The position numbers and the translations under genes are program-made. Under the pieces are notes generated by a model that searched no databases, was not told the origin of the DNA, and was given only the letters and a program-made list of their open reading frames with translations. Below are positions 22,038 to 31,015 of a stretch of 64,000 bases of DNA, piece after piece. This stretch comes from an uncultured Clostridia bacterium. GTDB taxonomy: Bacteria; Bacillota; Clostridia; TANB77; CAG-508. The DNA is taken from the NCBI GenBank assembly GCA_947626605.1, contig CANQSV010000001.1, positions 45,018 to 109,017 of the forward strand, in the 5' to 3' direction. Within the stretch, counting starts at the first letter, position 1, and every line of letters starts with the position of its first letter.

Positions 22038-22179
22038 GCCATACAATATTGTTTTTTTATAGCTTTGCTGTCGCAACTTACGAAAAAAATAATTATTTGT
22101 AAGTTGCTTCAATCGCACTCGGCTGAAAACAGCCTCGTTTGGTCGCTGCGCAGCTATAAAAAAACAATATTGTATGGCT
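22038..22179. repeat. Nested palindromic element with perfect 27-bp terminal inverted repeats
   Basis: 142 bp. The outer arms 22038-22064 and 22153-22179 are exactly complementary over 27 bp (AGCCATACAATATTG at the tip). Inside are two smaller hairpins: GCAACTTAC with GTAAGTTGC, and GGCTG with CAGCC. The interior is GC-richer (TCGCACTCGG, GGTCGCTGCGC) than the arms. No ORF. It looks like a MITE/REP-type element and may also act as terminator for the convergent coat and ABC genes. Confidence 0.8.
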
Positions 22180-22205
22180 CTTAATATATTAATAGGAAAA
22201 TTTTT

Positions 22206-24236
22206 CTATAATTCAAATTGAGAATTGTATAATTCTGCATAACTTCCTTGCTTTAACATTAACTCTTCATGATTTCCCTGTTCTATTATATTTCCATCTC
22301 TAACAACTAATATTAAATCTGCATTTTTTATAGTAGATAATCTGTGTGCTATGATAAATGAAGTTTTTCCTTCTGTTAATTTATCCATTGCCTTTTGTAC
22401 TAATTCTTCTGTTCTAGTATCTACATTTGAAGTTGCTTCATCTAATATTAAGAATGGCGTTTTTTGTAACATTGCTCTTGCAATTGTAAGTAATTGTTTT
22501 TGCCCTGATGATATAGTATCATTATCTAACAAACTTGCATTATATCCATCTGGTAATGTTTTTATAAAATGATCCAAGCCTACAACCTCACAAACTTCTT
22601 GAACTTCTTTATCGGTTACTCCTTCTTTATTATAAATTATATTTTCTTTTATTGTTCCATTGAACAACCAAGTATCTTGCAATACCATAGTAAATAATTC
22701 ATGAATATTTTCCCTTGTTAATTCTTTTGTAGATATTCCATCTATTTTTATATCTCCATCTGTTAAATCATAGAATTTCATAAGAAGGTTTACAATTGTT
22801 GTTTTACCCGCTCCTGTAGGTCCAACAATTGCTACTTTCTGTCCTGGTTTTGCTACTGCACTAAAGTTTTTAATTGTTGGTTTATTGTTGTTATCATATT
22901 GAAATACAACATTTTGAAATTCTATTTTTCCCTTTACTTTATCTAATTCTAATTTTTTTGTTAAATTATCTTGGTTTGACATTTCCTTTTCGTCTATAAA
23001 TTCAAATACTCTTTCTGATGCTGCTGCAGTTGATTGAAGTGATGTCATTGCTTGTGCCATTTGCGAAAGTGGTGATGTAAATAGTCTTACATAAGTGATA
23101 AATGCAACTATAACACCAAAAGTTATTATATCATTCATTGTAAGTAGTGCTCCCACTATACATACTGCAACATATCCAAAGTTTCCTATAAAGTTCATTA
23201 AAGGTGACATTAAGCCTGATAAAAATTGACTTTTTCTATTTGCTTCATATACATTTTTATTTAACTCATCAAACTTTTCGTCTGACTGTTTTTTTCCATT
23301 ATATACTTTTACTACATTTAAACCTGAATAAATCTCTTCTATATGTCCATTTAATTTACCTAATTCTACTTGTCTAGCAACAAAGTATTTTTGTGATTTG
23401 CTTAAAATTAAAAACATAAATACAAAACCAATTAAACTTGCAACAATAGCAGTAATTGCCATAATCCAACTAGTATAAAACATCATAATAATTGTACCAA
23501 CAAATAGTGTTACACTACTTACTAAACTAGCTAAAGATTGATTCATACTTTGAGCAATTGTATCAACATCATTTGTTACCCTAGATAAAATATCTCCTGT
23601 TGAATGCTTATCAAAATATCTAAGTGGTAATTTGTTTATTTTAGTTGAAATCCTGCTTCTTAGTTTTTTTGCAAATTTATTAGCAACATCTGTCATTAAG
23701 ATAGATTGAATAAAAGTAAATACTGCACTTGCCACATATAAAGCTACTAAAAATAAAGCTATTTTCTTTATTTCATTCATATCCATAAAAGGCTTAATTA
23801 CTTTCTGCACATTTGATGGCATTTGATCTATTTTTTTATATAATTCTTCTGGCTTAGTATTTTCATTTATATCTTTCATGATTTTTAAAACTTCTTGTTG
23901 TTCTTCAATACTAATTGTAGTTCCATCAATTTCTATATTAGCCATATTTCCAGAATTTAAATTAGCAGTTATACTGTTTGTTAATATACTTAGATTCTCT
24001 TTATTTACCACCAACCCTTCTGATATTTCATCTGTCAATGCTGATAATTTGTCTGGTGCAATAATAGAAAAGACAGAGCCCATAACCGCAAGTACTAATG
24101 CTATAATAATTAATATTTTAAATGCTTTTAATTCTTTAAAAAGTCTTTTTATAGCTTGTTTAAAATTTTTAGGTTTTTCTATATTTCTTCCTCTTCCCAT
24201 TCTTGGAGGTATTCTTGTTTGTTGTTTACTACTCAT
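22206..24236 (-). CDS. ABC exporter subunit with consensus ATPase site (heterodimer partner 2)
   Basis: 676 residues: Pro/Arg-rich cytoplasmic N-terminus, six membrane helices with an enlarged first extracellular loop (about 65-160), then an ATPase domain from about 430. Walker A is GPTGAGKTT, Walker B LILDEATSNVD and the switch histidine IIAHRLST, all canonical; the signature is SSGQKQLL rather than SGGQ. It overlaps the upstream ABC gene by 8 bp and is third in a MarR-led operon. Substrate (drug, peptide or lipid) cannot be told from sequence. Confidence 0.95.
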   Translation of the reverse strand: MSSKQQTRIPPRMGRGRNIEKPKNFKQAIKRLFKELKAFKILIIIALVLAVMGSVFSIIAPDKLSALTDEISEGLVVNKENLSILTNSITANLNSGNMANIEIDGTTISIEEQQEVLKIMKDINENTKPEELYKKIDQMPSNVQKVIKPFMDMNEIKKIALFLVALYVASAVFTFIQSILMTDVANKFAKKLRSRISTKINKLPLRYFDKHSTGDILSRVTNDVDTIAQSMNQSLASLVSSVTLFVGTIIMMFYTSWIMAITAIVASLIGFVFMFLILSKSQKYFVARQVELGKLNGHIEEIYSGLNVVKVYNGKKQSDEKFDELNKNVYEANRKSQFLSGLMSPLMNFIGNFGYVAVCIVGALLTMNDIITFGVIVAFITYVRLFTSPLSQMAQAMTSLQSTAAASERVFEFIDEKEMSNQDNLTKKLELDKVKGKIEFQNVVFQYDNNNKPTIKNFSAVAKPGQKVAIVGPTGAGKTTIVNLLMKFYDLTDGDIKIDGISTKELTRENIHELFTMVLQDTWLFNGTIKENIIYNKEGVTDKEVQEVCEVVGLDHFIKTLPDGYNASLLDNDTISSGQKQLLTIARAMLQKTPFLILDEATSNVDTRTEELVQKAMDKLTEGKTSFIIAHRLSTIKNADLILVVRDGNIIEQGNHEELMLKQGSYAELYNSQFEL

Positions 24237-25992
24237 TTTCCAATTCCTCCTTTGATAATTGTGATAAAGCTATTTGTTTGTATACATCACAAGATTGTAA
24301 TAATTCCTTATGAGATCCTTGCCCTACACATTTTCCATCATCTAATACTAATATTTTATCTGCATGCATTATTGTTCCTATTCTTTGTGCTACAATCAAA
24401 GTAGTTGCATCTTTGGTATACTTTTTCAATTCTTTTCTAAGAACACTATCTGTCTTATAATCTAATGCAGAAAAACTATCATCAAATATATATATTTCTG
24501 GATTTCTTGCAATAGCTCTTGCAATTGATAATCTTTGTTTTTGACCTCCTGATACATTAGTTCCTCCCTCTGCCATCAGTGTTTCATAGCCATTCTCCAT
24601 CTTTTCAACAAAATCTTTGCCTTGTGCTACCTCTATTGCTTTTTTTATCTCTTCCTCTGATGCTTTTGGTTTTCCATTATCTCCATATGATACATTATTT
24701 GATACTGTATCACTGAAAATTACTGCTCTTTGTGATACATAACCAATTTTATTATGTAAAAATTCTTGAGTATACTCTTTTACATTTACTCCATCAACTA
24801 ATATCTCGCCCTCTGTTGCATCATAAAATCTTGGTATTAAATTAATTAATGTAGATTTTCCTGAACCTGTAGAACCAATGAAAGCAACTGTATCGCCTTT
24901 GTTAGCTTTAAAAGATATATCTTTTATCACATATTCATCTCCATCAGGATATTTAAATGATACATTTTTAAATTCTACTGTTCCTTTTTCTTTAGTAATA
25001 TCTTTATCTGCTTTTCCATCTTTTACTGTTATATCTGTATCTAAAACTTCATTTATACGATTGCTTGAAACTTGTGCTCTTGGTAACATCATAAATATCA
25101 TTGCTAACATTAAGAAAGACATTATTACTTGCATAGCATAAGAACTAAATACAACCATATCACCAAAAATTAATAATTTATCTACCATTAGAGCATCTTT
25201 AATTAAATTTGCCCCTATAAAATAAATTCCAAGTGGTAGAAAATACATAACTAGATACATTGTTGGTGATAATATAGAAAACACCTTTTGATTAAATAAC
25301 TGCTGTCTTGTAAGTTTTCCGTTTACTTCTTCAAACTTATTCTCTTGAAATTGTTCTGCATTAAAAGCTCTTACTACTCTTATTCCTGTTAAATTCTCAC
25401 GAGTAACTCCATTTATTTTATCTATCAATTTTTGTACAATCTTAAATCTAGGCATTACTATAACCATTAGTATTACAATTACTCCTAATAAAATAGCCAC
25501 ACCTGCAGCAGTTAGAGCACTCCATTGCCAGTTCTTATTTAAAATCTTTGTTACTGCCCAAACAGCTGTAATAGGTGCTTTTATCATTAATTGCAATCCC
25601 ATTGCTATAAACATTTGTATTTGAGTAATGTCATTAGTTGTTCTTGTAATCAAGCTACTAGTTGAAAAATTTTTTATTTCATTTATAGCTAAATTCTCTA
25701 CCTTATCAAATAACTTTTTTCTAATTTGCATTGAAAAAGTAGCTGAAGTATTTGAAATTATATATCCTACAATAATACTATCTACTAAACTTCCTAATGC
25801 ACACAATAACATGTATGCCCCATTCCTTACAATATCACTCATCTGACTACCTTCTGTTTGTACTAATACTGTAATTTCAGACATATAATCTGGCATTTTC
25901 AATTCAAGCCAAACTTGCCCAAAAATTAAAACAAAGCAGAAAGCAATTGTTATTAATTCTTTTTTAGTTAAATTCCTTAATAATTTTATCAT
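24229..25992 (-). CDS. ABC exporter subunit with degenerate ATPase site (heterodimer partner 1)
   Basis: 587 residues: six membrane helices (first about 15-32) and an ATPase domain from about 335. Walker A GSTGSGKST and signature VSGGQKQRLS are intact, but Walker B reads IFDDSFSALD with Asp in place of the catalytic Glu, and the switch histidine is Gln (IVAQRIGT). With the partner's altered signature this makes one degenerate and one active site, as in LmrCD, BmrCD and TM287/288. Second gene of the MarR operon, starting 50 bp after it. Confidence 0.95.
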   Translation of the reverse strand: MIKLLRNLTKKELITIAFCFVLIFGQVWLELKMPDYMSEITVLVQTEGSQMSDIVRNGAYMLLCALGSLVDSIIVGYIISNTSATFSMQIRKKLFDKVENLAINEIKNFSTSSLITRTTNDITQIQMFIAMGLQLMIKAPITAVWAVTKILNKNWQWSALTAAGVAILLGVIVILMVIVMPRFKIVQKLIDKINGVTRENLTGIRVVRAFNAEQFQENKFEEVNGKLTRQQLFNQKVFSILSPTMYLVMYFLPLGIYFIGANLIKDALMVDKLLIFGDMVVFSSYAMQVIMSFLMLAMIFMMLPRAQVSSNRINEVLDTDITVKDGKADKDITKEKGTVEFKNVSFKYPDGDEYVIKDISFKANKGDTVAFIGSTGSGKSTLINLIPRFYDATEGEILVDGVNVKEYTQEFLHNKIGYVSQRAVIFSDTVSNNVSYGDNGKPKASEEEIKKAIEVAQGKDFVEKMENGYETLMAEGGTNVSGGQKQRLSIARAIARNPEIYIFDDSFSALDYKTDSVLRKELKKYTKDATTLIVAQRIGTIMHADKILVLDDGKCVGQGSHKELLQSCDVYKQIALSQLSKEELENE

Positions 25993-26042
25993 CTTATCGT
26001 CCTTTCTTTTTACGTAATTCTAAAATAAAACTCTTCTGTTGT

Positions 26043-26498
26043 TTATTTCTTTGTTTCTTTAATGTTATTTTTCATTTTTTCAATAACTATTAAAAAAGTA
26101 TTTAATTCTTCCTCAGAAATATCTTTTATTACAACTTTTTCTAATTCCTCCATTCTTTTTATACCTGCCAAAAATATCTTTTTAGCATTCTCGTTTAAAA
26201 TTATTTTCTTAGTTCTTGAATCTTCAGAATTTGTGACTCTCTCAATTAGTTGATTTTTCTCCATTGTTTGTAATACTCCTGAAACAGTTGCTCTTCTAAG
26301 TTTTAATACATCTTCTAAATCTTTCTGATTAATATCTTCATTTATATGTTGCAAAATATATTCTATTATTTGCATTTGTGTAGGAGTTGGTTTATTTTTT
26401 GGTAATTCACATTCTATACATTCTTTATCATTCAAAAATTTTCTTAATATTTGTTTTTCCAAACTTCTTATTTGGTATAAAATTTTTTGATTTTCCAT
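26043..26498 (-). CDS. MarR-family transcriptional regulator
   Basis: 151 residues, a winged-helix dimer typical of MarR. The recognition helix region is INQKDLEDVLKLRRATVSGV and the wing LIERVTNSEDSRTKKIILN carries the conserved Asp-Ser-Arg. CIECELP near residue 24 adds two cysteines, possible redox or metal sensors (inference). It leads the two ABC exporter genes and almost certainly represses itself and them: two 18-bp palindromes flank its promoter. Confidence 0.94.
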   Translation of the reverse strand: MENQKILYQIRSLEKQILRKFLNDKECIECELPKNKPTPTQMQIIEYILQHINEDINQKDLEDVLKLRRATVSGVLQTMEKNQLIERVTNSEDSRTKKIILNENAKKIFLAGIKRMEELEKVVIKDISEEELNTFLIVIEKMKNNIKETKK

Positions 26499-26511
26499 AA
26501 TCCCTCCTTTT

Positions 26512-26529
26512 TTGTAAGCAACCTTACAA
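26512..26529. promoter_or_regulatory. MarR operator 1
   Basis: TTGTAAG-CAAC-CTTACAA, a perfect 7-bp inverted repeat placed just downstream of the -10 box and ahead of the SD. Confidence 0.75.
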
Positions 26530-26530
26530 T

Positions 26531-26559
26531 ATTTTACTCTCAGTATTACATTTTGTCAA
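26531..26559 (-). promoter_or_regulatory. Promoter of the MarR-ABC operon
   Basis: Minus-strand TTGACA, 17-nt spacer, TAAAAT. Confidence 0.78.
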
Positions 26560-26570
26560 GTGCCTTACAA
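26553..26570. promoter_or_regulatory. MarR operator 2 (imperfect)
   Basis: TTGTCAAGTGCCTTACAA matches the downstream operator except in one arm and overlaps the -35 box. The two sites begin 41 bp apart, about four helical turns. Confidence 0.6.
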
Positions 26571-26581
26571 AAAAATAACAT

Positions 26582-26623
26582 AAATAGAGGCTATACAAAA
26601 TTTTTTTTGCTAGCCTCCTATTT
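26582..26623 (-). terminator. mgtE terminator
   Basis: AAATAGGAGGCTA and TAGCCTCTATTT arms flank an A/T-rich loop; ATGTTATTTTTTT follows on the minus strand, 8 bp after the stop. Confidence 0.75.
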
Positions 26624-26630
26624 ACATTTT

Positions 26631-27983
26631 TTAAATTCCCATTATTGTTACTGCTATTTTAAAATATATTAAAACTGAACATGAGTCTAGAATTGTTGTA
26701 ATTAAAGGTGCTGCCATAATTGCTGGATCTAGTTTTAGTTTTTTTGCAATCATAGGCAATGAACATCCTAAAAATTTTGCCAATATAACGGTTAGAATCA
26801 GAGTTAACCCCACTACTATCGCTATTTGAACATCATTATATTGAACTACTATCCTAATTCCATTTGCTATTGATAATAATATTCCCACAATAACTGAAAT
26901 TCTAATTTCTTTCCAAACTGCTTTAAAATAATCTTTTAATTTTATTTCATCTGTTGCCATACCACGTATAATCATTGTTGAACTTTGAGAACCACAATTT
27001 CCTCCAGTTCCCATAATTACAGGCACAAATGCTACTAATAGTGGTAATGCAGCAAAAGCTTCTTCATAGTGTATTATTATCGAACCAGTAATACTTGAAG
27101 AAATCATTAAAAGTAAAAGCCATAAAATTCTGTTCTTTGCATGTTTAAATATAGAAGTCTTAAAATAAGAATCTTCACTAGGTGTAATACCTGCCATAAT
27201 CTCAAAATCCTCTGTATTCTCTTCTTGCAATACATCAATAGCATCATCTACTGTTACAATTCCAACTAATCTATCTTCTTTATCTACAACTGGCAAAGCA
27301 ATAAAATCATATTTATCAAACTTCTTTACTACCTCTTCTTGATCATCTAAAGTATTTACTGTTACTATATTTGTTTCCATTATATCTTTTATCACTACAT
27401 CTGGCTGTGCTATTAGTAAGTCTTTAACTCCAACTATACCAACAATTTTTCTTCTTGTATCTAATACATAACAAGTATAAACAGTTTCTTTATCCAATGC
27501 AATTTTTCTAATTTTAGTAAAAGCCTCATCCACTGTCATATTCATTTTTAAATCTACAAACTCAGTAGTCATTATGCTTCCAGCAGAATCTTCTGGATAA
27601 TTTAACAACTCATTTATTAATTTTCTATCTTTTTGATTTACACCATTTAAAATCCTTTTAACAACATTAGATGGCATTTCCTCAATCAAATCTACTGTAT
27701 CATCCATGTATAATTCATCTACTATGTTTTTTAATTCTTTATCTGTTAATAAGTTTATCAAGTCTTCTTGCAAATCTGGTTCCATATAAGAAAAGACTTC
27801 TGCAGCTTCATCTTTCGACAGTAATCTAAATACAAGTATCATATCTTCTTTTGATAACTCTTCAAACATTATAGATATATCTTGACTATTTAACTTGTCT
27901 ATATAATCATGCAAATTAGAATATTGCTTATTTTCTAGCAATTCCACAACTTGCTCTTTTAACTGCATTATCTCTTCTTTCAT
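26631..27983 (-). CDS. mgtE: Magnesium transporter MgtE
   Basis: 450 residues, standard length. The N-terminal superhelical domain (about 10-130) is followed by a CBS pair (about 135-260; VTVDDAIDVLQEE closes it), both of which bind Mg2+ and gate the pore. The C-terminal membrane domain has five helices with the pore motif GTGGNCGSQSSTMIIRGMA near 328-346. A Mg2+ channel of the inner membrane. The ATG has AAAGGAG upstream. No M-box riboswitch is visible; the HD-fusion gene ends 28 bp upstream. Confidence 0.96.
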   Translation of the reverse strand: MKEEIMQLKEQVVELLENKQYSNLHDYIDKLNSQDISIMFEELSKEDMILVFRLLSKDEAAEVFSYMEPDLQEDLINLLTDKELKNIVDELYMDDTVDLIEEMPSNVVKRILNGVNQKDRKLINELLNYPEDSAGSIMTTEFVDLKMNMTVDEAFTKIRKIALDKETVYTCYVLDTRRKIVGIVGVKDLLIAQPDVVIKDIMETNIVTVNTLDDQEEVVKKFDKYDFIALPVVDKEDRLVGIVTVDDAIDVLQEENTEDFEIMAGITPSEDSYFKTSIFKHAKNRILWLLLLMISSSITGSIIIHYEEAFAALPLLVAFVPVIMGTGGNCGSQSSTMIIRGMATDEIKLKDYFKAVWKEIRISVIVGILLSIANGIRIVVQYNDVQIAIVVGLTLILTVILAKFLGCSLPMIAKKLKLDPAIMAAPLITTILDSCSVLIYFKIAVTIMGI

Positions 27984-28011
27984 TTTCTACTCCTTTCTCA
28001 CCAGAACACTC

Positions 28012-29910
28012 TTACCTATCTATTCCTCCAAGCTTAATGTATCCTGATTCATCTTTCAAAGCTTCCCATATTTCTTTTATCTTCCTTTTTCCTTTCTGAT
28101 ACATTCTAGGGAAATGTTTTTTACTAAACGTTTTAATTTTTATATTTACATTTTGTGTAACTTCCGAAATTTTTCTTTTAACATCTTGAGATACTTCTAA
28201 ACCTTTTAAGAAAGCTTCTCTTCCTTTGCTTTCCTTCATTTTATCTTCTGTTCCATATTTTAACAATTCAGAAAACTCTTTTGGTGGTACTGTTCTACTC
28301 AAACTTTCTAACTCATATGATGCAAATATTAAGCTCTTTGCTTCACCACTTCTTAAATAATTAAAATTCAAATCCACTGAACCTCTAACAAAAGGCAATG
28401 GTATTTTGTCTGACCATTTATCCAGCCTTACCCTATCTAAAGCATCAGCATCTTTTATTATTTTAAATAATTGATTTACTTGACTCAATTTATCATCTTG
28501 AATATTATATTTTTGAGATAAGTTATCAAATTCTTCATCTTTTTTAGTTTCATGACCTTCTATAAGTAATTTTAATATATTCATATCTTCTTCTGTATAA
28601 TTTTGTCCATTTAGGTATGTTAAATTCATATTATTTAATTTTTTAACACTTCTTTTTGCATGTGGACCCAAATCGAATGCTATTCCACCTACTACTCTTC
28701 CTAAATCATGATAATACGATGCTGTAATTATCATATCTTTTATTTTTCCATCTTTATCATTTTCTAGTAATCCCTGTTTTTGAGCTATTCTCAAAGCCAA
28801 CATTGCAACTCTATTATTATGCTTTAAACCATGCAAACCACTTGTCGGAATTTTTGATAAATCCATACTTTTAATTTTCTTCTGCAAAAACTCTCCTACT
28901 TCACTTCCATTTATTTCAGAAAGCAATCGACTCACTGGTTCTTGTTGAATTCCTTCTTCTACCATTATTTTTCCAGCATATTTAGTTACTTTTTGCACTC
29001 TTTTATCTGGATTAGTTGTATTAAAAGCACTATTTTCTAATTGATTCTGCACTATTTCTTCCCTCGTTGCAATTAACTGTGGAGTTCTACTCCTTCTACT
29101 TATAATACCTTTTATATTTTCTCTAAGATTTTCAAACAAAGTTTTCGTTTCATATTTTGCATCCATTGAATATTTATTCATCTGTATATTTGCTTTTCTT
29201 TGCAAATAATTTGGATTTTGTATATTATATCCTATCTCTTCAGCTCTTCGCCTAACTACATCTAAATAATCCTCTTTTGGAATATATTTTCCCTGCTCAT
29301 CAAAATCTCTTTCTTCTAGAACTCTTGGCATTATTGTATATTCATTTTTATTATAATCATATATAGGATTACCTTTTTCATCTCTTTTTAAGTCAAATCC
29401 TACCTTTACCCCTCTTGTTCTATCTATAGGAAGCATATATGCACCATCTATTATTATTGCTGAGTCAGATAAGGGTCTTATACTCCATCCTCTTGTATCT
29501 TCTTCTTTTGGAGAAATCTCTATAGCATTTAAAACTGCATCTGGTTTAAGAAAAACTAAATCTGCATCACTAATATTTTTTATTAAGTTTTCTAAAGAAG
29601 GCATTCCTAGAAAAGCATTTACACATTTTTTTCCATAACTGCCTAATGTTTTTAGTAAACCTTTTCCTGCTTTAATATACCCACTCTGCATAATCTTTTC
29701 CACAGCTTCCTCACTAGTAAAATGATATATCTTCTCATCTACTGCTTTTTGTTTAGTAGCCTTTGTCATTTTTTCCCTATAAAACTTTGCTGGTGTTGCA
29801 AACAAAACAGCTGGCACCCAAAACATACCATTAGCGATTCTTATAAATTGCCTTTTAATATTTTTCTCTGCCTTATCCCATTCTTCTTCTAACTCGTTAT
29901 GTTTGTCCAT
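28012..29910 (-). CDS. Putative ADP-ribosyltransferase-like/HD-domain fusion protein
   Basis: 632 residues. Residues about 20-45 are hydrophobic/amphipathic. From residue 61, IYHFTSEEAVEKIMQSGYIK has the His-x-Thr-Ser-then-helix pattern that opens several ADP-ribosyltransferase-like folds, with a possible closing Glu in VLEERDF near 200. A linker follows, then an HD hydrolase: SGLHGLKHNNRVAML (360-371), ASYYHDLGR (H401-D402), H417, GH at 452-453 and KDADALDRVR (D487/D489), a full metal-binding set. The C-terminus is basic. Such HD domains hydrolyse nucleotides or phosphodiesters. The ART-like assignment is inference from pattern only. It is cotranscribed with sua5 upstream and mgtE downstream. 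Confidence 0.55.
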   Translation of the reverse strand: MDKHNELEEEWDKAEKNIKRQFIRIANGMFWVPAVLFATPAKFYREKMTKATKQKAVDEKIYHFTSEEAVEKIMQSGYIKAGKGLLKTLGSYGKKCVNAFLGMPSLENLIKNISDADLVFLKPDAVLNAIEISPKEEDTRGWSIRPLSDSAIIIDGAYMLPIDRTRGVKVGFDLKRDEKGNPIYDYNKNEYTIMPRVLEERDFDEQGKYIPKEDYLDVVRRRAEEIGYNIQNPNYLQRKANIQMNKYSMDAKYETKTLFENLRENIKGIISRRSRTPQLIATREEIVQNQLENSAFNTTNPDKRVQKVTKYAGKIMVEEGIQQEPVSRLLSEINGSEVGEFLQKKIKSMDLSKIPTSGLHGLKHNNRVAMLALRIAQKQGLLENDKDGKIKDMIITASYYHDLGRVVGGIAFDLGPHAKRSVKKLNNMNLTYLNGQNYTEEDMNILKLLIEGHETKKDEEFDNLSQKYNIQDDKLSQVNQLFKIIKDADALDRVRLDKWSDKIPLPFVRGSVDLNFNYLRSGEAKSLIFASYELESLSRTVPPKEFSELLKYGTEDKMKESKGREAFLKGLEVSQDVKRKISEVTQNVNIKIKTFSKKHFPRMYQKGKRKIKEIWEALKDESGYIKLGGIDR

Positions 29911-29927
29911 CTTTACCTCTCTATTCT

Positions 29928-30974
29928 TTAGTTATCTATCTCTATTATATTCCCCCCAGCAGCTTTTTGTAATCTATTTATAATCGCCTTTCCAATTTTT
30001 TTATTCATTGGACATTGTACAAAAATTTTTTTAACATCTGTCTCATCAAATTCTCTTAATAATCTAAATAATCTATTAGCATTACTTTGCAAATTAGAAT
30101 AGCTTCCAAAGTTTAACACAAAATTATGCTCAGTAAACAAACTAGCATATTCTTCAAAACAAATAATTCCATCATCTTTATTAGAATTATTTGCTATCCA
30201 TTCTGCAGTTTTATATGGTTCACCAGTTACTACTGTTACTGGAGCATTTGGGGCATAATGTCTATATTTCATTCCTGGTGCTTTCGGAATTTCATTTTCT
30301 CCTGTTTTAGTCAATTCTTCCTCATATACAAGATCAGGTACTACCTCTAACAACTCTTCTACAGGAATAGCTCCCAATCTTAAAATTACCATAGGTTCTG
30401 ATGTAGCATCAATAATAGTAGATTCTAATCCGAACTCACAATCTCCACCATCTATAATTAAAGGAACTCTGCCATTTAAATCTTTAACACAATGTTTTGC
30501 AGAGGTAGTTGAAGGTTTTCCAGACAAATTAGCCGACGGTGCAACAAGAGGCTCTCCTACTTCCTTAATAATAGCATTTGCAACTGGATGAGATGGAAAC
30601 CTTACCGCAACAGTATCTAATCCAGCTGTTACAGTATCAGATACACATGATTTTCTTTTTAATATTATAGTAAGTGGTCCTGGCCAAAATTTCTTTGCCA
30701 ATTCTTTTGCTTTTTCTGGAAACTCACTGCATATTTCATCAACTTGCTCTATTGAACTTATATGTGCTATTAAAGGATTATCTTGTGGACGCCCTTTAGC
30801 TATAAAAATTTTTTTAATTGCCTCTTCATAAAAAATACTTCCAGCTAAACCATACACTGTTTCTGTTGGAATTGCAACAACATCTCCTGCTTTTATAACT
30901 CTAGCAGCTTCTATAATATTATTATAATCTTTTTCTATACTATCTACTTCTAATACTCGTGTTTCCATTTTCAT
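29928..30974 (-). CDS. sua5: L-threonylcarbamoyladenylate synthase (Sua5/YwlC type)
   Basis: 348 residues. The YrdC domain spans about 20-205: GDVVAIPTETVYGLAGS, FIAKGRPQDNPLIAH, RFPSHPVANAI and SANLSGKPSTTSA, which bind ATP, threonine and bicarbonate. The C-terminal Sua5 domain follows (PGMKYRHYAPNAPV, from about 235), so it is the long Sua5 type rather than short TsaC. It makes the intermediate for t6A37 of ANN-decoding tRNAs. Start ATG after a weak AAGAAAG; a second Met two codons on is possible. Confidence 0.95.
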   Translation of the reverse strand: MKMETRVLEVDSIEKDYNNIIEAARVIKAGDVVAIPTETVYGLAGSIFYEEAIKKIFIAKGRPQDNPLIAHISSIEQVDEICSEFPEKAKELAKKFWPGPLTIILKRKSCVSDTVTAGLDTVAVRFPSHPVANAIIKEVGEPLVAPSANLSGKPSTTSAKHCVKDLNGRVPLIIDGGDCEFGLESTIIDATSEPMVILRLGAIPVEELLEVVPDLVYEEELTKTGENEIPKAPGMKYRHYAPNAPVTVVTGEPYKTAEWIANNSNKDDGIICFEEYASLFTEHNFVLNFGSYSNLQSNANRLFRLLREFDETDVKKIFVQCPMNKKIGKAIINRLQKAAGGNIIEIDN

Positions 30975-31015
30975 CTTTCTTTCTTATATTTTAAAAGCTA
31001 TCCATTCATTATTAT

